This document shows, one piece after another, positions 1 to 7,522 of a stretch of 9,449 nt of DNA. Position 1 is the stretch's first letter; each line of letters opens with the position of its first letter. Under the pieces are notes generated by a model, which ran no database searches, was not told the origin of the DNA, and saw only the letters and a list, made by a program, of their open reading frames with translations. This DNA is from Caldifarciminota bacterium (GTDB lineage: Bacteria > Hydrothermota > Tepidihabitantia > SM23-42): positions 1-9,449 of the forward strand of contig DAOVAN010000058.1 of NCBI GenBank assembly GCA_030671005.1, given 5' to 3'. The position numbers and the translations under genes are program-made.

Positions 1-2
1 AT

Positions 3-533
3 GAGATCGGTGGTTTCCAGACCGGCTACTGCTCGTATCCGAGAATCCGCGCAATACTCTCGCGCCCGGGAAGGAAAGAAAACGGCTTGCAGAAAACAGT
101 CTGGAAAGAAATCGAACGCAAACTGACGGCAACCAAGACCCTTTCCACGACTTCATCTATGCACGACATCTACGATAATCTGGAGGATGCGGTCAGCCGG
201 TACCTCGAAGACTTCCGTAGCCTGAATCATGACACAATTGGTTTCGTCGGTACAGCAGGGCGGCAGATCCTGGGATGTGATATCTTCTCAGACCCCAAGA
301 CATACCAAAAATTTGAACAAAAACTAATACGTAGTTATGCACTCGACGCTATCGAGTATCAAAAATCAAGTCGAGGTAAAATCGATGTCGACAATTTCCT
401 AGAGGACGTCATGCAGTCCCTCGAAAGAAAGAAGAAAAAATCAGGCCGGTTTTCCATTAAGGATGATAGATTCCTGGGACAGGGCCTCGCTCACAAAAAC
501 CACATAATACATTTGTCTGCTTTTCCCAAATAG
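3..533 (+). CDS. ARPP-1/DUF6569-like protein, 5' end outside window
   Basis: The frame is open from the first complete codon at base 3 to TAG at 531-533, giving 176 visible residues with no stop upstream. The gene therefore very likely begins before the window. The TTG at 87, though preceded by a purine-rich AAGGAAAG, is probably internal, because residues before it already fit the family. From memory of the ARPP-1 (DUF6569, 'ARG and Rhodanese-Phosphatase-superfamily-associated Protein') family, several blocks match: a Q-x-x-VW-x-E-I-x-R-K segment after a short basic stretch, a T-S-S-M-x-x-x-Y block, a G-x-D-I-F-x-x-P block followed by L-I-R-S-Y-A-L-D-A-I-E, and a C-terminal G-x-G-x-A-x-x-x-x-x-I-I-H-L-S-A-F ending. 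The biochemical role of this family is not established, and no catalytic residues can be assigned. No transmembrane segment is visible. Its stop overlaps the GTG start of the kinase-helicase gene by one base (TAGTG), so the two are probably co-transcribed and translationally coupled. The family call rests on recalled sequence pattern only. Confidence 0.62.
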   Translation, partial: EIGGFQTGYCSYPRIRAILSRPGRKENGLQKTVWKEIERKLTATKTLSTTSSMHDIYDNLEDAVSRYLEDFRSLNHDTIGFVGTAGRQILGCDIFSDPKTYQKFEQKLIRSYALDAIEYQKSSRGKIDVDNFLEDVMQSLERKKKKSGRFSIKDDRFLGQGLAHKNHIIHLSAFPK

Positions 534-3055
534 TGTTACTAAAGAAACTCGGCAAATACGAAATACTTGAATGGCTGGGTGGAGGTAGATTCGGCGATGT
601 CTTTCTGGCTCGGGATAAGATCATCGACAAGAACTTCGCACTCAAGATATCCAGGATGCGGCGAGAGGAAGTAACGATGCTGAAAGACGAGGCAAGACTC
701 CTTGCTTCCTTGAATCACCCCAATATCGTCCGCTTCTATAATATTGATATCATCGAGGGGAAACTCGTTATGGTCATGGAATACATCGAAGGGAATAACC
801 TCCGTGATATCATTACCGAGGGTGGCATAGAGGTTAGGCAGTCAACTTCGATCATTGTCCAGGTGCTCGATGCATTGGTGTATGCACATGGTAACAATGT
901 ACTGCATCGGGATCTGAAACCGGAGAATATACTCATCACTACAAAAGATGATACGGGCACGGTAAAGATAACCGACTTCGGCCTGGCGAAGTTCATCCGC
1001 TCGGGTTCGATATCGGCGTCGAGCGCGGGCACGCCGATATACATGGCACCCGAAACCTGGTCTGGGAGTTTCAGCGAGAAATCGGACATATGGAGCCTAG
1101 GCATCACATTATACGAATTGCTAACCGGTGTACCGCCGTTCCTGGATGATACTCTGGAGGGATTGAAGCGAAAGATAGAAAAAACGAAATTTCTCGCGCC
1201 GGGCGTCCTTAGACACGACATCCCCGAATACATAGAAGAGATCATATCCTCAACGCTCGCCGCAAATCCCAGATCACGCCTCAGCGCAAAAGAGTTGACA
1301 GACAAGATCATAAAGAAAGACAAGGCAGTGCGTGGCGCAAAGCATGTTAGGTTACCACAGAAGAAAACGGCAAGCATGCAACTCACTCCAGGACAAGAAG
1401 AAGTACTCGAGGCGGTAGACGGGTCTGTTCTCTTGCTGGGGCAGGCTGGATGTGGTAAAACCACGACCCTCACCCATGCGGTAAATACTCTACTCGAGCG
1501 CGGCGTGCCAATTTCCAAGATTCTAATATGCACATTCACCAATAAGGCAGCAACTGATATCCGGAAGAGATTGAAAAACAAGCATCTTTCCCGCTATGAA
1601 CTCTGGCTCGGTACGTTCCATACCATTGGATTTCGCATACTACGCCGCAATGCCGAACGCTTGGACATCAGCGAAGATTTCGTTATTAAGGAGCCGAAAC
1701 GCATATTGCGGGAAATGCAAGTAAAAGTAGGTAAGTACCGGATAAACACTGTTCTGAGATTCATCCAAACACTCAAGGCAAGAGGTATTACACCCCAAAT
1801 GTTCAAACCTCAGAATGCCTGGGAAAAATCATGTCATGACATATATCAGAAGTATCAAGAATACACACAAGAGAAGAGCATATTGGACTACGATGACCTC
1901 ATCCTCTTCTCAATAGAGTTACTCCAAGAGCACGACGATATTAGACAATATTATCGAGACTTGTTCGATTACATATTCGTCGATGAACTACAGGACATTA
2001 ATCCGGCGCAGTACAAAATGATGAGTCTGCTTTATAAAAACCGTATTTTCTTCACCGGTGACGCAGATCAGGCGATATACGGATGGCGCGGTGCAGAAAG
2101 AGAACTCATATACCGCATACCCAAAGACTACACAGGGACGAAGATATTCAACCTAAACAAAAGCTTCCGGCTCGCTCAGGATATCATCGAAATCGCAAAT
2201 AACCTTATGCATCGCGAGGCAACCATCATACCCGGTGCGGACCCCAGCGACGTATTCGTTTATGCCGCAAAATCAGAGCAGGACGAGGCCGATTACATCA
2301 CCAAAGAAATCAAAATCCTACGAAAAAAGAACATCAGCTATGGAGATATCGTAATACTATACAGAATGAACTACCTCTCACGGTTTTACGAAGAGGCCCT
2401 CATCAAGGCACGCATTCCCCATGCTCTTATCGGTGGCTCTTCCTTTTACGAACGCGCCGACGTGAAACCCGTGATCGAATACTTAGAACTCCTCGACGAA
2501 GGTTCTCCACAAAAAATAGATCTTGAAACATTTCTTGCCCGGGCTAACAGCATATTCAAGACAATGAAGAAAAACCAAAAACGCGCAACAATAATCCACG
2601 ACCACCATTTTACAAATGCAAAGATGCTCGGACCAAAAAAGATCATTGAAGACATCATCGACCTCTCCGGCATGAAAGGTGCCAACATCGATGAGCTGCA
2701 TGCCCTAGCAAGCAGCTTCAAGACCCAGGACCTAACGAGTTTCCTGAACGAAATCCGGCTCATCCAGGAATTGGACCTGGTAGACTGGGGACGAGACGCA
2801 GTCAAACTGATGACCATTCACAGTGCAAAAGGCCTCGAATTCCCGGTTGTTTTTGTCGTTGACCTGGCTGAGGATCTCTTTCCTCTCACCAAGAAGATGT
2901 CTTCTAAAAAAGAAATCGAAGAGGAAAGAAGGCTATGTTACGTCGCCCTGACCCGGGCTCAGAAAAAGCTATATCTGTTATATCCGAAATGGCGCCAAGG
3001 GCGCTATCAACATCCCTCCAGATTTCTGGTCGAGATGTTCAAAACAACGCTCTAG
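533..3055 (+). CDS. Ser/Thr protein kinase fused to UvrD/PcrA-like SF1 helicase
   Basis: This is an 840-residue cytoplasmic fusion protein. The N-terminal part, about residues 8-262, is a complete Hanks-type kinase: glycine loop GGGRFG (16-21), ATP lysine K38, helix-C glutamate E53, HRDLKPEN (125-132, catalytic D127), DFG (148-150) and APE (172-174). Its activation loop is rich in Ser/Thr. A basic linker of about 20 residues leads to a superfamily 1A helicase, residues about 284-840: Q-motif Q288, Walker A GQAGCGKT (303-310), motif Ia TFTNKAA, motif II DELQD (484-488), motif III GDADQAIYGWRG (509-520), motif IV around LNKSFR (541-546), motif V TIHSAKGLE (761-769) and motif VI YVALTRA (803-809). 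All key catalytic residues of both enzymes are present, so both are probably active. The helicase part (about 555 residues) is shorter than UvrD/PcrA (about 720) and looks reduced in the 2B region. The GTG start overlaps the previous stop by one base; no clear Shine-Dalgarno is seen, which fits translational coupling. No membrane segment or PASTA repeats are present. Probable function is 3'-5' unwinding of DNA linked to phosphorylation signalling; substrate unknown. Confidence 0.93.
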   Translation: MLLKKLGKYEILEWLGGGRFGDVFLARDKIIDKNFALKISRMRREEVTMLKDEARLLASLNHPNIVRFYNIDIIEGKLVMVMEYIEGNNLRDIITEGGIEVRQSTSIIVQVLDALVYAHGNNVLHRDLKPENILITTKDDTGTVKITDFGLAKFIRSGSISASSAGTPIYMAPETWSGSFSEKSDIWSLGITLYELLTGVPPFLDDTLEGLKRKIEKTKFLAPGVLRHDIPEYIEEIISSTLAANPRSRLSAKELTDKIIKKDKAVRGAKHVRLPQKKTASMQLTPGQEEVLEAVDGSVLLLGQAGCGKTTTLTHAVNTLLERGVPISKILICTFTNKAATDIRKRLKNKHLSRYELWLGTFHTIGFRILRRNAERLDISEDFVIKEPKRILREMQVKVGKYRINTVLRFIQTLKARGITPQMFKPQNAWEKSCHDIYQKYQEYTQEKSILDYDDLILFSIELLQEHDDIRQYYRDLFDYIFVDELQDINPAQYKMMSLLYKNRIFFTGDADQAIYGWRGAERELIYRIPKDYTGTKIFNLNKSFRLAQDIIEIANNLMHREATIIPGADPSDVFVYAAKSEQDEADYITKEIKILRKKNISYGDIVILYRMNYLSRFYEEALIKARIPHALIGGSSFYERADVKPVIEYLELLDEGSPQKIDLETFLARANSIFKTMKKNQKRATIIHDHHFTNAKMLGPKKIIEDIIDLSGMKGANIDELHALASSFKTQDLTSFLNEIRLIQELDLVDWGRDAVKLMTIHSAKGLEFPVVFVVDLAEDLFPLTKKMSSKKEIEEERRLCYVALTRAQKKLYLLYPKWRQGRYQHPSRFLVEMFKTTL

Positions 3056-3070
3056 AAGAATGGATCAACT

Positions 3071-3676
3071 TCATTTTGCGCTGCGTTTCCTGAAGTAGAT
3101 TATTGTGAGAACCAGCAAAATACCGAGGAGTATTAAACTAGCAATTACCGTGTAATTTCTCAAAAACCTTGATGCCTCATCCCAGGTTGCGCCCACGTAA
3201 AACCCGGCTGTCACCAAGAAAACATTCCAGACGAGCACACTTGTCAGGCTGTAGTAAAACATTTTGTGTCTCTTCATACCCACGACACCGGCCGCAAAGC
3301 AGATGGGCGCCCGCATTCCTGGCAAGAATCGGTTGAGAAGCACAATCAAATCCCCTCGCTCACTGAATTTATTTTTTGCTTTTTCGATCATACGCACTGG
3401 AAATATCCGGCCCAAGAAAGATCTGGAGAGAAATTCCAGGAGGCGGTCTCCGTATCTTTTGCCAATATGGTATATCAGCATGATACCAGTAATACTCCCG
3501 GCAACGGTCAAAAAATAAACCAAATAGGGGTCATAATAGCCCCTGCCTGCCAGAAACGAAAGCACCAGCACAAAAGCATCGGACGGGTACGGCGGGCAAA
3601 GACTTTCGAACAACGAATTGAAGAAAAGAAATAAGTAAATCAAAAATAAGCCCTGCTTACTAACCCACTCAAGCAT
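3071..3676 (-). CDS. DedA-family (VTT/SNARE-associated domain) inner-membrane protein
   Basis: A 201-residue multi-spanning membrane protein with the DedA signature. An acidic residue lies before a proline pair near the N-terminus (E24, PPYPSD at 28-33), then a G-x-x-x-G membrane segment running into IGKRYGD (71-77), then the hallmark NRFLPGMRAP (115-124) followed by an AAG turn (128-130), and a C-terminal hydrophobic helix ending in a basic tail. About five to six hydrophobic segments are visible. Length matches the usual DedA size of about 200 residues. Family members act in envelope homeostasis, and several are proposed flippases for undecaprenyl phosphate or phospholipids; which substrate applies here cannot be read from sequence. 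The ATG at 3676 has AGGA about nine bases upstream. It is the last gene of the minus-strand run, 20 bases after the helix-hairpin-helix barrel gene, so probably shares the nfeD transcript. It converges on the kinase-helicase gene with only 15 bases between stops and no visible hairpin terminator. Confidence 0.9.
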   Translation of the reverse strand: MLEWVSKQGLFLIYLFLFFNSLFESLCPPYPSDAFVLVLSFLAGRGYYDPYLVYFLTVAGSITGIMLIYHIGKRYGDRLLEFLSRSFLGRIFPVRMIEKAKNKFSERGDLIVLLNRFLPGMRAPICFAAGVVGMKRHKMFYYSLTSVLVWNVFLVTAGFYVGATWDEASRFLRNYTVIASLILLGILLVLTIIYFRKRSAK

Positions 3677-3696
3677 ATCGCTCTATCCTGGATGGA

Positions 3697-5421
3697 CTAA
3701 AATCTGAAGTCAATCTGTCCTCCTATTTGCGTATCTGAAATCGAGTCACGACGGACGGTTGAATATTTAAGGCCCAGTTTGATTTGCTGTATTGGTCTCA
3801 CCGACAAGTAAACAAACCCATAGTCACCGTCACCGTAGAGCATGCGGTTGTTCACTATCCCGGGTAGATCAATCTCATAGGCATAAATGCGCGCCCTAAA
3901 GCTGTCGGTATCAAAGATTCCATACCGTGCCCGGAGGTCGAGCTTCTTAAAGTCCAGCGCAATCTCAAGTGCGCCGAAGATTCCACTTTCTATCTGCTCA
4001 TCATATACTGATTTCTCTTCGAAACGCAAGTCAAAAAACAGAAATCTGGTGATTTTCAAACGCAACAACACCTCGGAACCTGAGAGATCCTTGCGCTCGG
4101 CACGGTAGCGACGCCGAAAATTGACCCGGGCATTCAATATCCCCACCCTCTTTGCGAAACTCAGCTTCATATCATATCTGGTCGTATCTTCGCTCAGTTT
4201 ATTGTCCAACGTCAACACCGCTCCGACATCAACGATCCGTGAGTGATGCTTTACGTCCAACACACCGCCCGCAAGGTTGGCCGTGGCTTCAATTCCCTTA
4301 GGCGAATAAAACCCCACCGGGAAGTACTTCCCGGCGAGGTTGAGATCAATGTATGGGAATGCGGCACTGAAGCCAAAAATCCCGCCGACACGGCTCTGCC
4401 AGGAACGCGCGACCTCACTGAACATCACAAAAGACTCCCCAAAATACCTAAACTCGACGCTCGTAATGAAGAAGTTCTCACTGTAAAACCTAGCTTGTGA
4501 ATCAGTCGCCGCAAAAGCGGGAGCATAATTGCAGAGATAAGAACGGTTCGATATCAACATGTTCGCCCACCGGTACCGGATATCGTAGCCAAATATCTCC
4601 TCATTAATCTGATCCTTACGGCTCAATGATAGAGAATCGATATGATTACCAGACGGGTCCAAGGACCGCGCATAACCCAGAGAATCGATACGGCCGTCAA
4701 GCTTCTGATTCGAATAAAACAACTTATAATTGACAAGGAATGAATCACTAAACGCGGCACCAAAGAATCCGCCATTCTCGATCGCCGACGTATACGGTAT
4801 CAAACCCCGCTCATTGAGCATGATTCGAAAATCGATCCCCCGGAAGAAAGACCCAACTGCCGACAGCACGACGCCGGCGCCCAAATCCAGATTGTATTTG
4901 CCCAATGCAAACTTCCTCACCCCATCATCGACAAACAGACCAGCTGCGTAATGATCAAAGAATTGACTCTCGTAAGCATCCTTCTCGGTAACGACATGAA
5001 TGCCGTACTGGTCAAATAAGAAACCGAGTTTCGTGTAGTACTCTGCTGATTGCTCTTCTCTCGGCAATTCTGTTTTCGACCGAAACCGTGCCGCGATCTT
5101 CTTCACTTCAACCCTCTTTATCCCGACCGTAACAAACGGGCTTATCGTTTCGACCAGTATCCGGTCAAACCCGGGAATATTCAATAGATCATCGACTTGT
5201 CTGAAAGGACCATGCCGGTCGCGATACTCCACTATTCTTATGGTGTTGTTTGAGCTCAGATAAGGAATCCTTGCAAGTTCTTCAACGGTTGCACTATTGA
5301 TATCCAGGGGGTGGCTCTGCAGGTCTTCCAGATCTTTCACAATCAACTCAAAATCGATGTCCTGTTCGGTCTTGAATATCATGTCATCGGTTATGGTGAT
5401 GATGAACAAGAAGAGAAGCAT
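3697..5421 (-). CDS. Helix-hairpin-helix domain protein with putative outer-membrane beta-barrel
   Basis: A 574-residue protein. Residues 38-97 form a ComEA-like pair of helix-hairpin-helix motifs: the LDINSATVEEL entry with a following IPYLS turn, then GPFRQVDDLLNIPGF. The rest, from about residue 120, is a long series of alternating polar/hydrophobic strands rich in Tyr, Phe, Arg and Gly. It ends in a terminal phenylalanine (DFRF), the usual C-terminal signal for BAM-dependent outer-membrane insertion. Proteins of this architecture (HhH plus barrel) occur in Bacteroidota and related diderms and are mostly uncharacterised. In them the HhH may serve periplasmic protein or nucleic-acid contacts; this is inference. 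The N-terminus has a short hydrophobic stretch (MLLFLFIITI) but lacks the basic residues of a normal signal peptide, so export is suggested rather than shown. A TAA nine codons upstream of the ATG limits any alternative start. The ATG overlaps the preceding stop by one base (TGATG), indicating coupling. Confidence 0.72.
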   Translation of the reverse strand: MLLFLFIITITDDMIFKTEQDIDFELIVKDLEDLQSHPLDINSATVEELARIPYLSSNNTIRIVEYRDRHGPFRQVDDLLNIPGFDRILVETISPFVTVGIKRVEVKKIAARFRSKTELPREEQSAEYYTKLGFLFDQYGIHVVTEKDAYESQFFDHYAAGLFVDDGVRKFALGKYNLDLGAGVVLSAVGSFFRGIDFRIMLNERGLIPYTSAIENGGFFGAAFSDSFLVNYKLFYSNQKLDGRIDSLGYARSLDPSGNHIDSLSLSRKDQINEEIFGYDIRYRWANMLISNRSYLCNYAPAFAATDSQARFYSENFFITSVEFRYFGESFVMFSEVARSWQSRVGGIFGFSAAFPYIDLNLAGKYFPVGFYSPKGIEATANLAGGVLDVKHHSRIVDVGAVLTLDNKLSEDTTRYDMKLSFAKRVGILNARVNFRRRYRAERKDLSGSEVLLRLKITRFLFFDLRFEEKSVYDEQIESGIFGALEIALDFKKLDLRARYGIFDTDSFRARIYAYEIDLPGIVNNRMLYGDGDYGFVYLSVRPIQQIKLGLKYSTVRRDSISDTQIGGQIDFRF

Positions 5422-6137
5422 CAGGGCGAGATACCCAAACCGAGATTATGTGTTAAGCCCAGTTGCTGGTGACGGCTGCCTGAGTAGCTAAGAAACGTCG
5501 ACCCTAGCGCTATCTTCAAACCATATTGGAGTAGAATCGGTTTTGTGTTTATGCTTATGCCGAATAAAACCATCTCATGGGGCACGAACGTCAGCCCGAA
5601 GTTGTAGAATGGCAATTCGGCCTCAACGCCCTGTATCGCAAAATCGAAATTGAGATTTCTCTGTGCTCGGTACTCAAAGCGTACGCTGTAACTAATCGGT
5701 GCATAATCATCTGATGAAACTCTCGGCACGTTGAGATTATTAACCCACATACCTATTATAAAGGGATCACTTTCGAATTGCCCTCCAGCCTTTAATGTAT
5801 AAGCAAACTCGTTACTATAATCCTTAATCCAAGTATTCAACCCTGCAACATGAAGTCCAAACGCGAACTTTCTTGCAACCGGAAATCCAAACCCCACCTC
5901 CAAGAAGTTTTCCCGATACACATTGCTGCCAAAACTGACCGCTTTCAGGCTGTATCTGTTGATTTGCGAATAGACCCCGAAGGTTTGCAATTCGGATAAC
6001 TCAAATCTCGTTTCACTTGCAAGTATGATCTCGAATCTTTCTTGGTGAAGGTATGCGGGATTGAACTGGTGTTCGAACAGGATGTTTCTGGGAAATAGAA
6101 AAGAATCAAAAAAAGCAATGAGCAATAAGATATTCAA
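5421..6137 (-). CDS. Putative outer-membrane beta-barrel protein, PorV/PorQ-like
   Basis: A 238-residue protein that starts with a hydrophobic stretch (LLLIAFF) fitting a signal sequence and continues as amphipathic beta strands. Glycine- and aromatic-rich turns recur, and there is a near-terminal HQQLGLTHNLGLG block that recalls PorV/PorQ or UPF0164-like barrels. It has no cysteine pairs and no enzyme motif that I recognise. TTG at 6137 is the only reasonable start: an in-frame TAA lies at 6150-6152 and the next methionine is far inside. Only a weak AAGAG precedes it. The gene follows nfeD by 22 bases and overlaps the helix-hairpin-helix barrel gene by one base, so it is probably co-translated with that barrel and may be its partner at the cell surface. 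The barrel nature is read from composition and strand pattern; the family assignment is tentative, and a plain 'hypothetical outer-membrane protein' is the safe reading. Confidence 0.6.
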   Translation of the reverse strand: MNILLLIAFFDSFLFPRNILFEHQFNPAYLHQERFEIILASETRFELSELQTFGVYSQINRYSLKAVSFGSNVYRENFLEVGFGFPVARKFAFGLHVAGLNTWIKDYSNEFAYTLKAGGQFESDPFIIGMWVNNLNVPRVSSDDYAPISYSVRFEYRAQRNLNFDFAIQGVEAELPFYNFGLTFVPHEMVLFGISINTKPILLQYGLKIALGSTFLSYSGSRHQQLGLTHNLGLGISP

Positions 6138-6159
6138 TCGGCGGGTCTCTTAAGGGTTA

Positions 6160-7410
6160 TTAAGATCCTATTGATTCCACCGTGAGGATCATGTTCTTAA
6201 CGGCAACAACTCGTACTTCTTGTCCTTTCTTTATCGTTCGTTCGCTGATTGCATTCCAAAACTCACCGTGGACATAGACAGTACCACCTTCTGGTTTAAT
6301 ATCGGTCTTGGCCGTACCGACTTCGCCTATGATACCCTCACTGCCAGTTGTCTTCTTTCTAAACTGTGCCCTGACTCCCAACGACAGCAAGAAAATAACG
6401 AAACCAGCGACAATTATCACCACCAACATTATTACCTCCCATGAAACGCGCAAATAGGGGACATCACTTTCGAATAAGATCAGTGAACCAAATACCAAAG
6501 CGAATATGCCACCTATCGTAAGCAGACCTTGTGATGTCATATATATTTCAAGTATAAAAAGAACTGCGGAAAGAATGATTAGAGCCAAACCAGCATAGTT
6601 GACTGGTAACACGTGTAAAGAATAAAATCCTAAGATTAAACAAATCGCCCCTACCACTCCAGGGAAGATCATTCCCGGATTCTGCAATTCGAAAAACAAA
6701 CCATAGATTCCCAATAATAATAGAACGTACGCGATATTCGGGTTCGTCAGCAACAACAACAATCTCTCACGAAGTGTCATCTTCAATTTTTTGACCTGAC
6801 GGCCTTCTGTATGCAGCGTGACCTCTCTTCTGTTTACCTCGACCTTTCTTCCATCCAGCTTGGCGATCAAGTCACTCACATCTTCAGCCATCAAATCACA
6901 TACGCCCAGGTCCAGGGCGGTCTCGGCATCAACCGAGGCACTTTCGCGCACTGCCTGCTCAGCCCATTCCTCATTCCTCTCTCGCTCTTTGGCCAATGCC
7001 TTCAAGTAAGCAACGGCGTCATTCGTCACCTTCTTGACCATCACACTATCCATTTTCTCACCGCCCATGCTCACCGGGTGCGCCGCCCCGACATTGGTAC
7101 CAGGTGCCATCGCAGCAACATGGCTCGCATACAATATGAAAACGCCGGCTGAAGCAGCACGCGCGCCCTTAGGCGCTACATATACCACGACTGGTATCTC
7201 GGCATTCAGGATCTTCTCTGTTATCTCTCGCATAGAGATATCGAGACCACCCGGCGTGTCAAGTTTGAAAATCAAACACACCGCCTCTTCTTTCTCGGCA
7301 ATATCGACAACCCTGACCAGGTAGGAACTGCTTGCGGGACTTATTACACCATCCAACTCAGCGACGTGCACATCATTTACATTCAATAACAACAGAAACA
7401 AAACGAACAT
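6160..7410 (-). CDS. Long-form NfeD membrane-bound serine protease (ClpP-class)
   Basis: A 416-residue long-form NfeD (1510-N/C type). The short N-terminal hydrophobic stretch (MFVLFLLLL) fits a signal peptide. Residues about 15-190 form the ClpP-class protease domain, with DTPGG (51-55) shaping the oxyanion region, the nucleophile motif AASAG with candidate Ser87, and KVTN with candidate Lys127. Both align with the Ser97/Lys138 dyad known for Pyrococcus horikoshii 1510-N. A membrane domain follows with about five hydrophobic segments, roughly 220-345, including the conserved ELQNPG-x-x-x-PG motif (241-251). The C-terminal OB fold (about 356-414) carries a GEFWNA-type signature. The family cleaves hydrophobic membrane proteins, classically stomatin (p-stomatin). 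A stomatin partner gene commonly sits beside nfeD but is absent here; instead two barrel genes and DedA follow, so the substrate may differ or lie elsewhere. ATG at 7410 lies only a few bases after a predicted -10 box and has no Shine-Dalgarno. Confidence 0.93.
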   Translation of the reverse strand: MFVLFLLLLNVNDVHVAELDGVISPASSSYLVRVVDIAEKEEAVCLIFKLDTPGGLDISMREITEKILNAEIPVVVYVAPKGARAASAGVFILYASHVAAMAPGTNVGAAHPVSMGGEKMDSVMVKKVTNDAVAYLKALAKERERNEEWAEQAVRESASVDAETALDLGVCDLMAEDVSDLIAKLDGRKVEVNRREVTLHTEGRQVKKLKMTLRERLLLLLTNPNIAYVLLLLGIYGLFFELQNPGMIFPGVVGAICLILGFYSLHVLPVNYAGLALIILSAVLFILEIYMTSQGLLTIGGIFALVFGSLILFESDVPYLRVSWEVIMLVVIIVAGFVIFLLSLGVRAQFRKKTTGSEGIIGEVGTAKTDIKPEGGTVYVHGEFWNAISERTIKKGQEVRVVAVKNMILTVESIGS

Positions 7411-7415
7411 ATAAG

Positions 7416-7443
7416 AGAATAATCATTTTCAAAATCAAGTCAA
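7416..7443 (-). promoter_or_regulatory. Predicted promoter of the nfeD operon
   Basis: Reading the minus strand, TTGACT (7443-7438) is followed by 16 bases and TATTCT (7421-7416). The -35 is a 5/6 match and the -10 a 4/6 match to the sigma-70 consensus. The last bases of the spacer read AATGAT, as at the other two promoters nearby. The -10 ends only five bases before the ATG at 7410, which would place the transcript start at or next to the start codon and predicts a leaderless message for nfeD. Confidence 0.55.
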
Positions 7444-7488
7444 TAGCTTAACAGACTTCAAAAAGCATGCTACACGTAAAATCAGGTC

Positions 7489-7516
7489 TTGACAAAATTT
7501 CAATAATGATTATAAT
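7489..7516 (+). promoter_or_regulatory. Near-perfect sigma-70-type promoter of the lysine-rich gene
   Basis: TTGACA (7489-7494) and TATAAT (7511-7516) both match the consensus completely and are separated by 16 bases. The spacer ends in AATGAT. The predicted start falls near 7522-7524, so the leader is about 12-14 bases and consists almost entirely of the Shine-Dalgarno. Two perfect hexamers point to strong, housekeeping-sigma expression. It lies back to back with the nfeD promoter in a 125-base divergent region. Confidence 0.8.
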
Positions 7517-7522
7517 TTCACA

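Noticed and set aside
87..533. TTG at 87 as the true start of the first gene
   Set aside because: The frame is open back to the window edge and the residues before the TTG fit the family pattern, so an upstream start is more likely despite the purine-rich stretch at 71-80.
520..545. Frameshift joining the first gene to the kinase-helicase gene
   Set aside because: The first protein ends at the natural family C-terminus (IIHLSAF) and the kinase begins at its natural N-terminus (GKYEILEWLG); a one-base stop-start overlap explains the junction.
736..1581. Long minus-strand open frame (281 residues) opposite the kinase domain
   Set aside because: It has no recognisable domain, is rich in Ser, Arg and Met as expected for an antisense shadow, and the plus-strand frame carries all kinase motifs.
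7499..7517. Fur-box-like sequence (ATAATGATTAT) over the -10 of the lysine-rich gene, with a shorter match at the nfeD promoter
   Set aside because: The core matches well, but the region is AT-rich and the outer parts of the 19-base Fur consensus are not kept. The bases overlap the -10 hexamer and are explained by it, so no regulator site is claimed.
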